NCBI RefSeq assembly: GCF_030177895.1
Contig: NZ_CP123448.1
Location: forward strand, 620,001-684,000
Reading direction: 5' to 3'
Source of the DNA: Kingella negevensis
Lineage (GTDB): Bacteria > Pseudomonadota > Gammaproteobacteria > Burkholderiales > Neisseriaceae
DNA: 64,000 bases
The translations under genes and the position numbers were made by a program. The notes beneath the pieces are model-generated. The model ran no database searches, was not told the DNA's origin, and saw only the letters and a program-made list of their open reading frames with translations. This document shows, piece by piece, positions 18,191 through 26,485 of this stretch (position 1 is its first letter; every line of letters begins with the position of its first letter).

Positions 18191-19477
18191 TCACGCAGTC
18201 TGAAACCGCGCCAACAACCCACGCGCCGCGGCTTGCCCACTCAACACCGCCGCTTCCAACGTGGCAGGATAACGCGCATGCAGCCAATCGCCCGCCAACC
18301 AAATCCCCCGCGCATTCAAATCACCCATTTCAGGCAGCGTGCGGTTTACCGTGCTGGCAATCGTAGCGCGTTTTTCCGTGATGACTTGCTGCGCAATCGG
18401 CGCACCCACATCAGGGCAAACGCGCAAAACGTCTTCATGCACGCGCGCCGCCCAATCCGTTTTCAGGCTGCCTGAAACATCATCCGACACACTCACCACC
18501 GCCGCGATTTCATTTGCACCATTCAAACGCGAGCGGTCAATCAGCCATTGCGCCGTGCCTTGCGTGAAACCCGTCATCAATGCAGGCAGCCTGAAAGCGT
18601 GTTCATATTTCAGATAAACCGTTGTAATCGCATGATATTCTAGCTGCGCAACCGCTTCGCGCACCGAAACCCCCAAGTTTTCAGGCAGCAACTGCAGCAA
18701 ATGATAAGGCGCAACGGCAATAATCACGGCATCAAAAATCTCCCCATTTATCACACAATCGCAGCCTGAAAAACCAATTTCGCGCACACGCGTTTCAGGC
18801 TGCCATTTCGCGCCGTGTTGCTGCGCGTATCGCAAAACGGGTTCGGCAAACACGCTGCCCAAATCTTCACGCGGAATCAGGTAATCGCTGGCGGCGCGGC
18901 TTGCCCACACGCCATCTGTCATTACGTTGCACAAACGCTGAATGCTGGCGCGTTCTAGCGGCGTGTTCAATGCGCCCCACACCATCGGCAGCCAAAATTC
19001 ATCGCGCCATTTTTGTGGGACACGGTTCGCGTCCAGCCACGATTGCACGGATTGGTCGGGCAGATTTTTTTTGTGGTGCGACTGCAAGGCTTGCATTTGC
19101 TGCAATAGGGAGATTTTTTCAGGCAGCATGGCGTTTTTTGCGCCTAACACCGCGAACAGCAAATTCAAAGGCGCAGGTAAGTTTTTCGCAGCCTGAAACT
19201 GTACGCCGTCTGCTAAATGCCATTGCAAGGGTTGGCGCACGAATGCGGTTTCAAGGTTCACGCCTGCGGTTTGTAGCAGCCTGAAAATGGCTTGGTACGC
19301 GCCAATCAGCAAATGTTGCCCGTTGTCAGCAAAGGAAAACGGCTCGGCGGTTACGCTGCGCGCGCGTCCGCCTGCAATGCGGCTGGCTTCAAATAGGGTA
19401 ACTTGGGTGTGAGACGCGAGGGTTGCGGCGGCGGAGAGTCCTGCCCAACCTGCGCCAATAATGGCGACTTTTTTCAT
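18191..19477 (-). CDS. hpnE: HpnE-like hydroxysqualene dehydroxylase (FAD-dependent)
   Basis: This is an FAD flavoprotein of the carotenoid-desaturase/amine-oxidase fold. In the HpnCDE route to squalene, HpnE reduces hydroxysqualene. The N-terminal Rossmann motif is VAIIGAGWAGLSAAATLA, followed by GGRARS and the HpnE-like FADNGQHLLIGAY. The C-terminal FAD motif is GIWLAGDWLHARYPATLEAA. I start at ATG 19477 (MKKVAIIGAG); an earlier in-frame start would add 19 residues unlike the family. HpnC and HpnD are not nearby, so the squalene role is inferred from similarity. It ends RFQTA-stop, a slightly decayed uptake sequence. Confidence 0.85.
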   Translation of the reverse strand: MKKVAIIGAGWAGLSAAATLASHTQVTLFEASRIAGGRARSVTAEPFSFADNGQHLLIGAYQAIFRLLQTAGVNLETAFVRQPLQWHLADGVQFQAAKNLPAPLNLLFAVLGAKNAMLPEKISLLQQMQALQSHHKKNLPDQSVQSWLDANRVPQKWRDEFWLPMVWGALNTPLERASIQRLCNVMTDGVWASRAASDYLIPREDLGSVFAEPVLRYAQQHGAKWQPETRVREIGFSGCDCVINGEIFDAVIIAVAPYHLLQLLPENLGVSVREAVAQLEYHAITTVYLKYEHAFRLPALMTGFTQGTAQWLIDRSRLNGANEIAAVVSVSDDVSGSLKTDWAARVHEDVLRVCPDVGAPIAQQVITEKRATIASTVNRTLPEMGDLNARGIWLAGDWLHARYPATLEAAVLSGQAAARGLLARFQTA

Positions 19478-19507
19478 AAGGGAATTTTTCAGGCTGCTTT
19501 TATTGGA

Positions 19508-19544
19508 TAAAAAAACAACTTCTTGGGTAAGCAAGAAGTTGTTT
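19508..19544 (-). terminator. Rho-independent terminator of the hisS-yfgM-lipoprotein unit
   Basis: The perfect 12-bp stem AACAACTTCTTG/CAAGAAGTTGTT is followed on the minus strand by seven T residues. It lies downstream of the small lipoprotein gene and upstream of hpnE. Confidence 0.8.
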
Positions 19545-19548
19545 CTAG

Positions 19549-19704
19549 GTCGTGCGAACAGTTTGGGTGTGTAGTGCTTTTGCAGCTAAAAACGCCCAGT
19601 TCAAGAAAAAATATGAGTCAATGCCACCCATTGGCGAATATTTTTGACGCAGAAATGGGTGTTTTTAGCGCAACAAGCAATCACGCACAAACTGTTCGCA
19701 CGAA
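19549..19704. repeat. Long imperfect palindrome of about 155 bp
   Basis: The two ends GTGCGAACAGTTTG (19551) and CAAACTGTTCGCAC (19687-19700) are exact complements. The complementarity continues inward (GCTAAAAACGCCCA against TGGGTGTTTTTAGC) to a centre near 19630, with mismatches. The whole stretch can fold as one long hairpin. It contains no plausible gene. It lies between the lipoprotein stop and a normal terminator. Confidence 0.75.
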
Positions 19705-19711
19705 CTAATAA

Positions 19712-19897
19712 TTACTGCGCTTCTTTTTCGATTTTCTCAGCTTCGTTGTCTACCGCTTTTTGTAAATCGCCAGTCGCTTTCACGCCTTTATCGCGCGTTT
19801 GCAAAACTTGTTCATCTACAGACTTGGTAGCAGAATCATCGCCGCCACAAGATGCTAAAAGCAATGCAGCAGAAAGTAAAACGACCATTTTTTTCAT
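19712..19897 (-). CDS. Small lipoprotein of unknown function
   Basis: A signal peptide MKKMVVLLSAALLLASC ends in a lipobox (LLASC) with the lipidated cysteine at position 17. About 44 charged residues follow, rich in Asp, Lys and Glu (DEQVLQTRDKGVKATGDLQK). The preferred start is ATG 19897; an in-frame ATG at 19912 would put charges ahead of the signal. It lies 18 bp after the YfgM-like gene and before a strong terminator, so it is the last gene of that operon. No family recognised. Confidence 0.75.
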   Translation of the reverse strand: MKKMVVLLSAALLLASCGGDDSATKSVDEQVLQTRDKGVKATGDLQKAVDNEAEKIEKEAQ

Positions 19898-19915
19898 GAT
19901 TTCATCCCTCACTGG

Positions 19916-20524
19916 TTATAACAAATTCGCTTTCACTTGCACTAATTCACGGCTTGGCGAACCTTCAGGCAGCTTGTCCAACGCTAATTTATACGCGTCT
20001 GCCGCTTCTTTGGTTTTGCCTTGCGCCGCCAACACATCGCCTTTGATTTCGTTCATCACAGGCGCGAAACTGTCATCAACGGGCGTGTTCAACACCGCCA
20101 ACGCATCATCAAATTTCTTTTGTTGCAGCAACACATTAGCCAAATTTTGCGCCGCTTGCGCTTGGAAAACGGGGGCTTGTTGGTTCGCTAAAACCCAGCG
20201 ATAAGCTGTCGCTGCTTCGTCCAATTTACCTGCGTTAAACAACGTTTGCGCCGTTTCTAAAGTGGCAGCTGCTGTGGCAGGGCTTTTCGTGTGCGCTGCT
20301 TGCAATGCTGCCAATTTCGCCGTATCGCCTTTCACTTGGCTGGCTGTTGTTGCCGCCGCTTCGTTGCCTTTGCGAACTTGACCCTTATAAATCACATTAC
20401 CCAAATAGCCCAAAGCCGCCGCAACCAAAGTCGCCACAACCCATTTACCGCCATTTTCCCAATAATGTTTAACATTTTCAATTTCTTGTAATTCTTCGTG
20501 ATGTGAAGACATCATTTGCTCCAT
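19916..20524 (-). CDS. yfgM: YfgM-like TPR membrane protein (ancillary SecYEG translocon subunit)
   Basis: A short cytoplasmic N-terminus is followed by one membrane segment (about residues 27-46, [19 protein letters not shown]) and a periplasmic tetratricopeptide region to residue 202. In E. coli YfgM joins the Sec translocon with PpiD and links it to periplasmic chaperones. The gene overlaps the end of hisS, as in many proteobacteria. The start may be ATG 20524 or 20515; the latter overlaps the hisS TGA as ATGA. In E. coli the next gene would be bamB. Here a small lipoprotein takes that place. Confidence 0.88.
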   Translation of the reverse strand: MEQMMSSHHEELQEIENVKHYWENGGKWVVATLVAAALGYLGNVIYKGQVRKGNEAAATTASQVKGDTAKLAALQAAHTKSPATAAATLETAQTLFNAGKLDEAATAYRWVLANQQAPVFQAQAAQNLANVLLQQKKFDDALAVLNTPVDDSFAPVMNEIKGDVLAAQGKTKEAADAYKLALDKLPEGSPSRELVQVKANLL

Positions 20525-21804
20525 TCGTTAATTTGTGAAATCATTTGCGCGACAGGCACGGTAATTTGCCCATTTTCGCTACGCAAATCTTTGATTGTAA
20601 CCGTATTTTCTTCCACTTCGCTTTCCGCGATAATCAAGCCAAAACGTGCGCCCGATTGGTCAGCTCGTTTGAATTGATTTTTCAATTTCGTGCTGCCTGA
20701 AAATTGCGCCACATTGAAACCATTTTCGCGTAAATTTTGTGCCAATTTCATCGCCGCCAAAGTCGCACCATCGCCTTGCTGCATCACAAAAACATCAGGC
20801 GCATCTTCCACTTTCAGGCTGCCATAATCGCGCACCAACAGCAACAAACGCTCAATCCCCATCGCAAAACCGATAGAAGCCGCAGGTTTGCCGCCCAATT
20901 CTTCAATCAAACCATCGTAACGACCGCCGCCACAAACTGTCGCCTGTGCGCCCAATTTGTCCGTTGTCCACTCAAAAACCGTCTGATTGTAATAATCCAA
21001 ACCACGCACCAAACGCGGATTTTCAACGTATTGAATACCCAAACCATCCAACAACGATTTAACCGTTTGATAATGTTTTTGTGAATCTTCGCCCAAAAAA
21101 TCCACCAAACGCGGTGCATTGTTACAAATTTCTTGCAAATCAGGATTTTTCGTGTCTAGTAAACGCAACGGATTTTTCTCTAAACGAACCTTCTCTTCAT
21201 CGCTCAATTTATCCGCGTATTGCGTGAAATATTCAACCAAAGCAGCACGATGCGCGGCGCGTTCTTCGCGGTTGCCCAAGCTGTTCAATTCCAACGTGAG
21301 ATGTTCCAAAATGCCCAATTCGCGCCACAAATCGGCGCACATCGCGATGATTTCCGCGTCAATGTCCGCGTCCGCAAAACCCAACGCTTCAATGCCGACT
21401 TGATGAAATTGGCGGTAACGTCCTTTTTGTGGGCGTTCACGGCGGAACATTGCGCCCATGTACCACAATTTGCGCGGTGCATCGTGCAGCAGATTGTGTT
21501 CCACCACGGCGCGTAAACAGCTTGCCGTGCCTTCGGGACGCAAGGTCAAGCTCAATGTGTCGTTGCTGTCGGAAAACGTGTACATTTCTTTGCCGACTAC
21601 GTCTGTTTCTTCGCCGATTGAGCGCACGAATAAGCCTGTTTGCTCCACAATCGGCGTGCGGATTTGGCTGTAACCAAATTTGCGCGTCCATTTTTGAATT
21701 TGATTTTCAAAGGCTTGCCAGTAAGCGGCGGTGAGTTTGAAATCTTTTTGTTCTACGGGTAAAAGGTCGTTCATGCCTTTTACGGATTGGATTTTTTGTG
21801 CCAT
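20512..21804 (-). CDS. hisS: Histidyl-tRNA synthetase
   Basis: This class II aminoacyl-tRNA synthetase charges tRNA-His. Motif 2 reads [16 protein letters not shown], the histidine-binding motif is [15 protein letters not shown], and motif 3 is [16 protein letters not shown]-terminal anticodon-binding domain (about 335-430) closes the protein. At 430 residues it is typical. It is the first gene of a three-gene leftward operon with yfgM and a lipoprotein gene. An uptake sequence inside the gene is read as FSGSTK. Confidence 0.97.
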   Translation of the reverse strand: MAQKIQSVKGMNDLLPVEQKDFKLTAAYWQAFENQIQKWTRKFGYSQIRTPIVEQTGLFVRSIGEETDVVGKEMYTFSDSNDTLSLTLRPEGTASCLRAVVEHNLLHDAPRKLWYMGAMFRRERPQKGRYRQFHQVGIEALGFADADIDAEIIAMCADLWRELGILEHLTLELNSLGNREERAAHRAALVEYFTQYADKLSDEEKVRLEKNPLRLLDTKNPDLQEICNNAPRLVDFLGEDSQKHYQTVKSLLDGLGIQYVENPRLVRGLDYYNQTVFEWTTDKLGAQATVCGGGRYDGLIEELGGKPAASIGFAMGIERLLLLVRDYGSLKVEDAPDVFVMQQGDGATLAAMKLAQNLRENGFNVAQFSGSTKLKNQFKRADQSGARFGLIIAESEVEENTVTIKDLRSENGQITVPVAQMISQINEWSK

Positions 21805-21890
21805 TTTGTTGAATAAAATCTGTTTGAAAAATAGGTGCGATTATACCCGATTTTTCAGGCTAAAACGTATTTCACGCAGCCTGAAAATAT

Positions 21891-21976
21891 TGATACAGCG
21901 TTGCCAACGTCCTTATGTGCTATTCGCACACGGCGGACGTTGTCGCCTTGTCTCATTTTTATTTTAATTCACTATA
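21891..21976. repeat. Correia-type repeat, truncated copy (copy 2)
   Basis: The sequence is nearly identical to the reverse complement of the copy at 33859-33965, including the right terminal repeat TTTTAATTCACTATA. It lacks the other terminal repeat, which is replaced by an uptake sequence at 21876-21887. It lies directly against the PBP1A remnant. Confidence 0.8.
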
Positions 21977-21987
21977 TATTTTAACCG

Positions 21988-22875
21988 TTTGTGTATTCTG
22001 CTGCTTTATCCAAAGGTATGACACCAAACACGATGGTTAATGATGGAGCGATTACGATTGGAAAATGGTCGCCACAAAATGTAGATGAGACTTATCGCGG
22101 TATGATGACTTTGCGCCAAGCCATAACTGTGTCGCGCGATACGTAAATGTGCGTCTTGCTCAATGCTATGGGTCTGCCTTATTTGCTGAGTTACTTGCAA
22201 AGATTTGGTTTTAGAAAAGAGCAACTTTCTGTAGAGCCTGATATTTCTGTCGCTTTAGGTACAGCTTCAGCGACACCTTTGCAAGCCGCAGAAGGTTACG
22301 CTGCGTTTGCCAATGGTGGCTATAAAATTTCAGGTTATGTGATTGATAAAATTTACGATAGCAAAGGCAGCCATTGACAGCAGGGAAAAATGCGCCGCGC
22401 GCGATTGATAGAAAAAACGCCGCAGATATAACTTCCATGCTGCTTGATGTGGCGCAACGTGGTCATGGGCTACATTCGACTAATTAGATTAGGGCGTACT
22501 GATTTAGCTGTAGAAACTGGCTCAACTGAAGACAAAAAAGATGCTTGGTATGTAGGCTATTCACCGAAAATTGTTACAGCCGTTTATGTGGGGTATGACA
22601 CACCTAAAACTATTGGCGCAAGAGCTTGGGGAGGTGTTGTGGCTGGTCCTGTTTGGGTGGATTATATGGGCTATGTGCTAAATGGCACGTCTGTTCCGCG
22701 CTTGGACGAAAATAGTCTTCGAAGACCAATCATCGCCAGCACTCATCTTGAAGGAGAAGTAGAGCTAATGCCTATTGAAAGACCTAAACGTCAAAGAGTA
22801 ATTTCTAATGAAAGAGAGCTAAAACCTATAAACCAACCTAGTGGAAATGCTAAAGCAGTAAATGACCTGTTCTAG
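21988..22875 (+). pseudogene. mrcA: Penicillin-binding protein 1A, C-terminal transpeptidase remnant
   Basis: The translation follows PBP1A from VYSAALSKGMTPNTMVNDGA through TLRQAITVSRDT to RTDLAVETGSTEDKKDAWYVGY and a C-terminal tail ending KAVNDLF. It is broken by TAA at 22144, TGA at 22375 and a pair of frameshifts between about 22380 and 22450, where the segment APRAIDRKNAADITSM reads in another frame. The KTG triad has become ETG. Only about the last 300 residues remain. A complete copy must exist elsewhere if the cell uses PBP1A. Confidence 0.85.
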
Positions 22876-22885
22876 CCCACAAAAA

Positions 22886-22918
22886 AACGCAGCCTGAAAC
22901 CCATTTTCAGGCTGCGTT
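22886..22918 (-). terminator. Uptake-sequence terminator
   Basis: AACGCAGCCTGAAA and TTTTCAGGCTGCGTT form a hairpin with a T-run on the minus strand. It lies just beyond the metallophosphoesterase stop. Confidence 0.7.
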
Positions 22919-22923
22919 CAAAT

Positions 22924-24009
22924 TTATTCCCGACCTTTCACATCAATTACCCAAACTTCCGATTGCGACCCCAACCGAAACGGCACGCCCCAAAAGCCAA
23001 AACCCGAAGTCACAAAAAAGTGCGTCTGATTGATTTTGCCATAACCATACGCAATGCGGTTCAAATAACGCACAATAAAATTGGCTGGGAACACCTGTCC
23101 ATTATGCACATGCCCTGAAACCTGCACATCAATTGGCAGTTCACTGTGTTCCGTTACTTCGTCAGGGCGATGGTCTAGCAAGAAAACAGGCTGCTGTGTG
23201 TTCACTTTTTGCAGCAAATCGCGCGTTTTCAAGCGGTTATGTTTCAAATTATCAGGGCGACCAACCACCCAAAAGTTATCGTCTACCCACACCGCTTCAT
23301 CGTCCAGCACTGTAATCCCTGTCGCTTGAATTGCCTGCGTAATTGAATTGGTTTCACGATAATCGTGATTGCCCAACGTGGCATACACCCCTAACGGCGC
23401 GCGCAATTTTTGCAAATGCGGCTGCATGTTTTCCGCCAAATACGCCACCGTATCATCGTCCATAATGTCACCAGGTAACAAAATCACGTCCACTTTTTCT
23501 TGCTGCATAATGTCCGCCAGTTTGTCCAACTGACGTGCGCCCACTAATACGCCCAAATGCGTGTCCGCCGCCATGCCAATGCGAACAGGTTTTGCCATCG
23601 GCTTATCAATCGTGATTTCCGCATGGCGCACAATCGGCGTGTACGCGTTGTAAACCGCCAGCGTGAAGAAACCGAACAAAATCACGGGCGCAAGCAAACG
23701 CAAAGCGCGTTCACGTTTTTCAGGCTGCTTGAAAATCAAGCGGCAAACGTGTTCTAAAAACAGCACAATCAAGCTGGTAAACAAAGCAAACAGCAGCAAA
23801 ACCATCCACGCGGCGGACAGTCGAAACATCAGATGAATGCGGAACATCAGCGCGGCAATCATCAGCCCGTTGCCAAAAAGAAACGTGGCGGCATACACGG
23901 CTTTGCGTTTTTTCGGCGAATGCACAGCAAACAGCCAAATCAGAAAACGCGCAAAACCATAAGTAAACGCTTGCAACACGACTAAAGTGAAAATAGAAAA
24001 AAACTTCAT
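22924..24009 (-). CDS. Membrane-anchored metallophosphoesterase (YkuE/YaeI-like)
   Basis: Four hydrophobic segments fill the first 135 residues. The calcineurin-like phosphoesterase domain follows, with the metal-binding series MAADTHLG, LPGDIMDDD, TLGNHDYRE and VSGHVHNGQ. It probably acts at the outer face of the inner membrane on a phosphodiester or pyrophosphate lipid, but the substrate cannot be told. I start at ATG 24009 (MKFFSIFTLV); an in-frame TTG at 24024 would add five residues. It is divergent from the DyP peroxidase gene. Confidence 0.85.
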   Translation of the reverse strand: MKFFSIFTLVVLQAFTYGFARFLIWLFAVHSPKKRKAVYAATFLFGNGLMIAALMFRIHLMFRLSAAWMVLLLFALFTSLIVLFLEHVCRLIFKQPEKRERALRLLAPVILFGFFTLAVYNAYTPIVRHAEITIDKPMAKPVRIGMAADTHLGVLVGARQLDKLADIMQQEKVDVILLPGDIMDDDTVAYLAENMQPHLQKLRAPLGVYATLGNHDYRETNSITQAIQATGITVLDDEAVWVDDNFWVVGRPDNLKHNRLKTRDLLQKVNTQQPVFLLDHRPDEVTEHSELPIDVQVSGHVHNGQVFPANFIVRYLNRIAYGYGKINQTHFFVTSGFGFWGVPFRLGSQSEVWVIDVKGRE

Positions 24010-24058
24010 AAGTAATAAAATCAATAGAGTAAATAAAGAACGCGGATTGTATCACGCT

Positions 24059-24087
24059 TTCAGAATGCAGCCTGAAAACGGTATAAT
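24059..24087 (+). promoter_or_regulatory. Candidate sigma-70 promoter of the DyP peroxidase gene
   Basis: A perfect -10 hexamer TATAAT (24082-24087) lies 17 bp after TTCAGA (24059-24064, four of six matches to the -35 consensus). An uptake sequence fills most of the spacer. Confidence 0.6.
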
Positions 24088-24115
24088 AGCCACACTCAAA
24101 ACAAGGACAAAAACC

Positions 24116-25003
24116 ATGAAATCTATTTTATTTAACGAACACGCCACACATGGCATTTTTATGGAAGCCGACATCACGCAGCCTGAAAACATCGCCGCCG
24201 CCAGTCGTGCTGCATTAGACGCACTTGCTGCTTTGCAAGCACGTTATCCTGAAGACAAAATTGGTTTAACGATTGCCTTTGGCGCAAACTTTTGGGGCAG
24301 CCTGAAACACCACGTCCAAGCCCCTGAATTGAAAAACTTTCCTGCATACGGCAAAGGCGCAACCCAAGCTCCAGCCACGCAACACGATTTGTTAATCCAC
24401 ATTCAATCGCAAAACCACGACAGCAATTTCACACTCGCGCAAGACGTATTAGCCGCATTTGGCGCAGCGATTAGCGTGAAAACCGAAACCCACGGATTCC
24501 GCCGCCACGAAGACCGTGGTTTAGACGGTTTTGTTGATGGTACAGAAAATCCGCACGGCGATGAAAAAATCCTGTCCACTGCTTGCAACGAACACGGCGG
24601 CAGCTACGTTTTAATGCAACGCTATCGCCACGACTTGCCCAAATGGAACGCGTACAGCGTCGCCGAGCAAGAAGAAAGCGTGGCGCGTAGCAAAATCGCC
24701 AACGAAGAATTTAGCAAAGACATGCGCCACCCACGCTCGCACATCGCCCGAACCAATATCAAAGAAGACGGCAAAGGCTTGAAAATCGTGCGCCGCAGTT
24801 TGCCTTATGGCAATGTTTCAGGCGAACACGGTTTAGCGTTTATCGCTTATGCCGCGCGGTTGCACAATATTGAAGCACAGTTGCAGCATATGTTTGGCGA
24901 CGTGGCAGACGGTTTGACCGATTTGCTGCTGGAACGCCTGACTACTGCCATTTCAGGCGCGTATTACTTCGCCCCAAGCAAAGAAACTTTGCTCGATTTG
25001 TAA
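24116..25003 (+). CDS. Dye-decolourising (DyP-type) haem peroxidase
   Basis: The 295-residue protein has the DyP signature GFVDGTENP, whose aspartate is catalytic, in the context HEDRGLDGFVDG. The C-terminal ferredoxin-like half ends LAFIAYAARLHNIEAQL. It resembles the YfeX-like cytoplasmic subgroup: no TAT or Sec signal is present. Members oxidise porphyrinogens and other substrates with peroxide; the natural substrate is unknown. ATG 24116 follows an AAGGAC ribosome site. An upstream in-frame extension crosses the promoter and was discarded. Confidence 0.92.
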   Translation: MKSILFNEHATHGIFMEADITQPENIAAASRAALDALAALQARYPEDKIGLTIAFGANFWGSLKHHVQAPELKNFPAYGKGATQAPATQHDLLIHIQSQNHDSNFTLAQDVLAAFGAAISVKTETHGFRRHEDRGLDGFVDGTENPHGDEKILSTACNEHGGSYVLMQRYRHDLPKWNAYSVAEQEESVARSKIANEEFSKDMRHPRSHIARTNIKEDGKGLKIVRRSLPYGNVSGEHGLAFIAYAARLHNIEAQLQHMFGDVADGLTDLLLERLTTAISGAYYFAPSKETLLDL

Positions 25004-25030
25004 CCGTAGGTTGAGCATTTATGCCCAACA
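25004..25030. repeat. Single REP-like hairpin after the DyP gene
   Basis: The unit starts GTAGGTTGAGCATTTATGCC with the short palindrome TTGAGCA..TGCCCAA. It is related to the doublet 60 bp further on. Confidence 0.4.
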
Positions 25031-25084
25031 TCGCAGCCTGAAAACCTAAATAAAATAAACTTCCTGCAAATCCAAAATATTGCC

Positions 25085-25158
25085 GTAGGTTGGCTTTCTA
25101 AGCCGACAATTTCCATTCACGCAGCCTGAAAAAATGTTGGCTCAGAGAACCAACCTAC
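25085..25158. repeat. REPIN-like inverted pair of GTAG-headed hairpins
   Basis: The left unit GTAGGTTGGCTTTCTAAGCC and the inverted right unit ending GAACCAACCTAC flank a spacer that contains an uptake sequence. It has the same design as the pairs at 6490 and 35785. Confidence 0.65.
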
Positions 25159-25191
25159 AACGGTTTTGCAGCACACGCAGCCTGAAACCCC

Positions 25192-25629
25192 ATGTTCTAC
25201 ATCCGTCCCTCAAAACCCAGCGATTTAACCGCATTACACACCCTAGATGTCGCCACAAACTCCTCCGCATGGTCGCCCGTGTGGTGGCAAGCCACGCTCA
25301 CTTCACGGCACGACACCGTTTTAGTCGCCACAAACGACAACGACAGCATTGTCGGTTTCATCGCATGGCAACATGTTACAGACGAATGGGAACTGCACCT
25401 CATCGCCACGCAGCCTGAATACCGTAAACAAGGCATCGCCAGCACATTGCTGCAAAAAATGTTTCAGGCTGCCACAAAACACAACACCAGCCGCATTCTG
25501 TTAGAAGTGCGCCTGTCCAATCAAAACGCCCAGCAACTTTACACCCAACAAGGGTTCAGCCAAATCGCCGTGCGCCCACGCTATTATCGGGACGGCGAAG
25601 ACGGCGTGATTATGGAAAAACTATGCTAA
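25192..25629 (+). CDS. rimI: Ribosomal protein S18 alanine N-acetyltransferase (RimI-like GNAT)
   Basis: This GNAT acetyltransferase has the acetyl-CoA loop PEYRKQGIAS (about residues 77-86) and the RimI-type C-terminal motif LEVRLSNQNAQQLYTQQGF followed by RPRYYRDGEDGVIM. RimI acetylates the N-terminal alanine of ribosomal protein S18. It overlaps the next gene by 7 bp, which suggests translational coupling. An uptake sequence is read inside the gene as FQAATK. Confidence 0.87.
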   Translation: MFYIRPSKPSDLTALHTLDVATNSSAWSPVWWQATLTSRHDTVLVATNDNDSIVGFIAWQHVTDEWELHLIATQPEYRKQGIASTLLQKMFQAATKHNTSRILLEVRLSNQNAQQLYTQQGFSQIAVRPRYYRDGEDGVIMEKLC

Positions 25630-26363
25630 ACAGCCGCTATGTTCATCTGCACGAAGCCCTTGGGTTAGGCGTGATGTGGCTCAATACCAACGCCAAAATC
25701 TTGCCGCAAACGCAGCCTGAAAAATCCAAATTGCCTTCCGCGCAAAAACCGATTGCCGCCGCCGTTCCGCAAAAAACGCCCACGCAAGCCGCCAGCAACG
25801 CCCGATTAGCAGCCTTGCAACGCGTCCGAGCACACAGCAATCCCGATTCAGGCAGCCTGAAAAATCTGCAACCAACCGCCCCCATTGCCGCGCCAACTGT
25901 TGCGCCAACTGCGCCTGTTTCCACACCCACGCCACGCGCCAAAGTGATGATAATCAGCGTGTGCGCGTCTCCAGCCGATGTGGTGGCAGGGAAATTATTT
26001 AGCGGCGAAGACGGCGCAATGCTTAACAAAATGCTTGGCGCGATTGGTCTGCAAAACAGCGATGCCTATCTCAGCACATGGCTCAAAGATTTGCCAGATT
26101 TCAACCCAAAACCGCCCACAGAAACCGTGATTGCCGCCACAGAACGCGTCGCGCAGGAATGGCGACAAAGTGGCGCAAGCAGTTTGCTGCTACTCGGCGA
26201 TTTCTTTGACCGCGCTGACGTGCAGCAGCAACTCAATCAGTTTTCAGGCAGCGAGCAGCGTTTTCACATTCCGCACCCCATGCGGATTGTGAGCAATCCC
26301 AAACTCAAGCGCAGCGCGTGGGAAACGTTGCAGCAAATGCAGAAATTTCTTCAGGCAGCCTGA
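25623..26363 (+). CDS. Divergent family-4 uracil-DNA glycosylase-like protein
   Basis: An N-terminal Ala/Pro/Thr-rich linker (about 30-110) precedes a domain that follows the layout of family-4 UDGs or phage-polymerase-associated UDGs: ISVCASPADVVAGKLFSGED (compare GEAPG..G.PFVG), AYLSTWLKDLPDF, LLLGDFFD and PHPMRIVSNPKLKRSAWETL. The cysteines that bind the [4Fe-4S] cluster and the usual catalytic residues are not recognisable, so activity is doubtful. It overlaps rimI. The last residues LQAA-stop are uptake DNA. I am fairly sure of the fold, not of the function. Confidence 0.6.
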   Translation: MLNSRYVHLHEALGLGVMWLNTNAKILPQTQPEKSKLPSAQKPIAAAVPQKTPTQAASNARLAALQRVRAHSNPDSGSLKNLQPTAPIAAPTVAPTAPVSTPTPRAKVMIISVCASPADVVAGKLFSGEDGAMLNKMLGAIGLQNSDAYLSTWLKDLPDFNPKPPTETVIAATERVAQEWRQSGASSLLLLGDFFDRADVQQQLNQFSGSEQRFHIPHPMRIVSNPKLKRSAWETLQQMQKFLQAA

Positions 26364-26485
26364 AAAATAGAAACATCATTTCGCGAAAAATCAAACGCAT
26401 AAATATAAATTTGATGTAAGATTATTTCATTTTCAGGCAGCCTGAAAACCTTATTCTTAACCCTGTCTATTTAAAGGACTTAAAC

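Noticed and set aside
23987..24115. Upstream extension of the DyP peroxidase
   Set aside because: It would translate through the -10 hexamer and an uptake sequence; ATG 24116 with AAGGAC is the better start.
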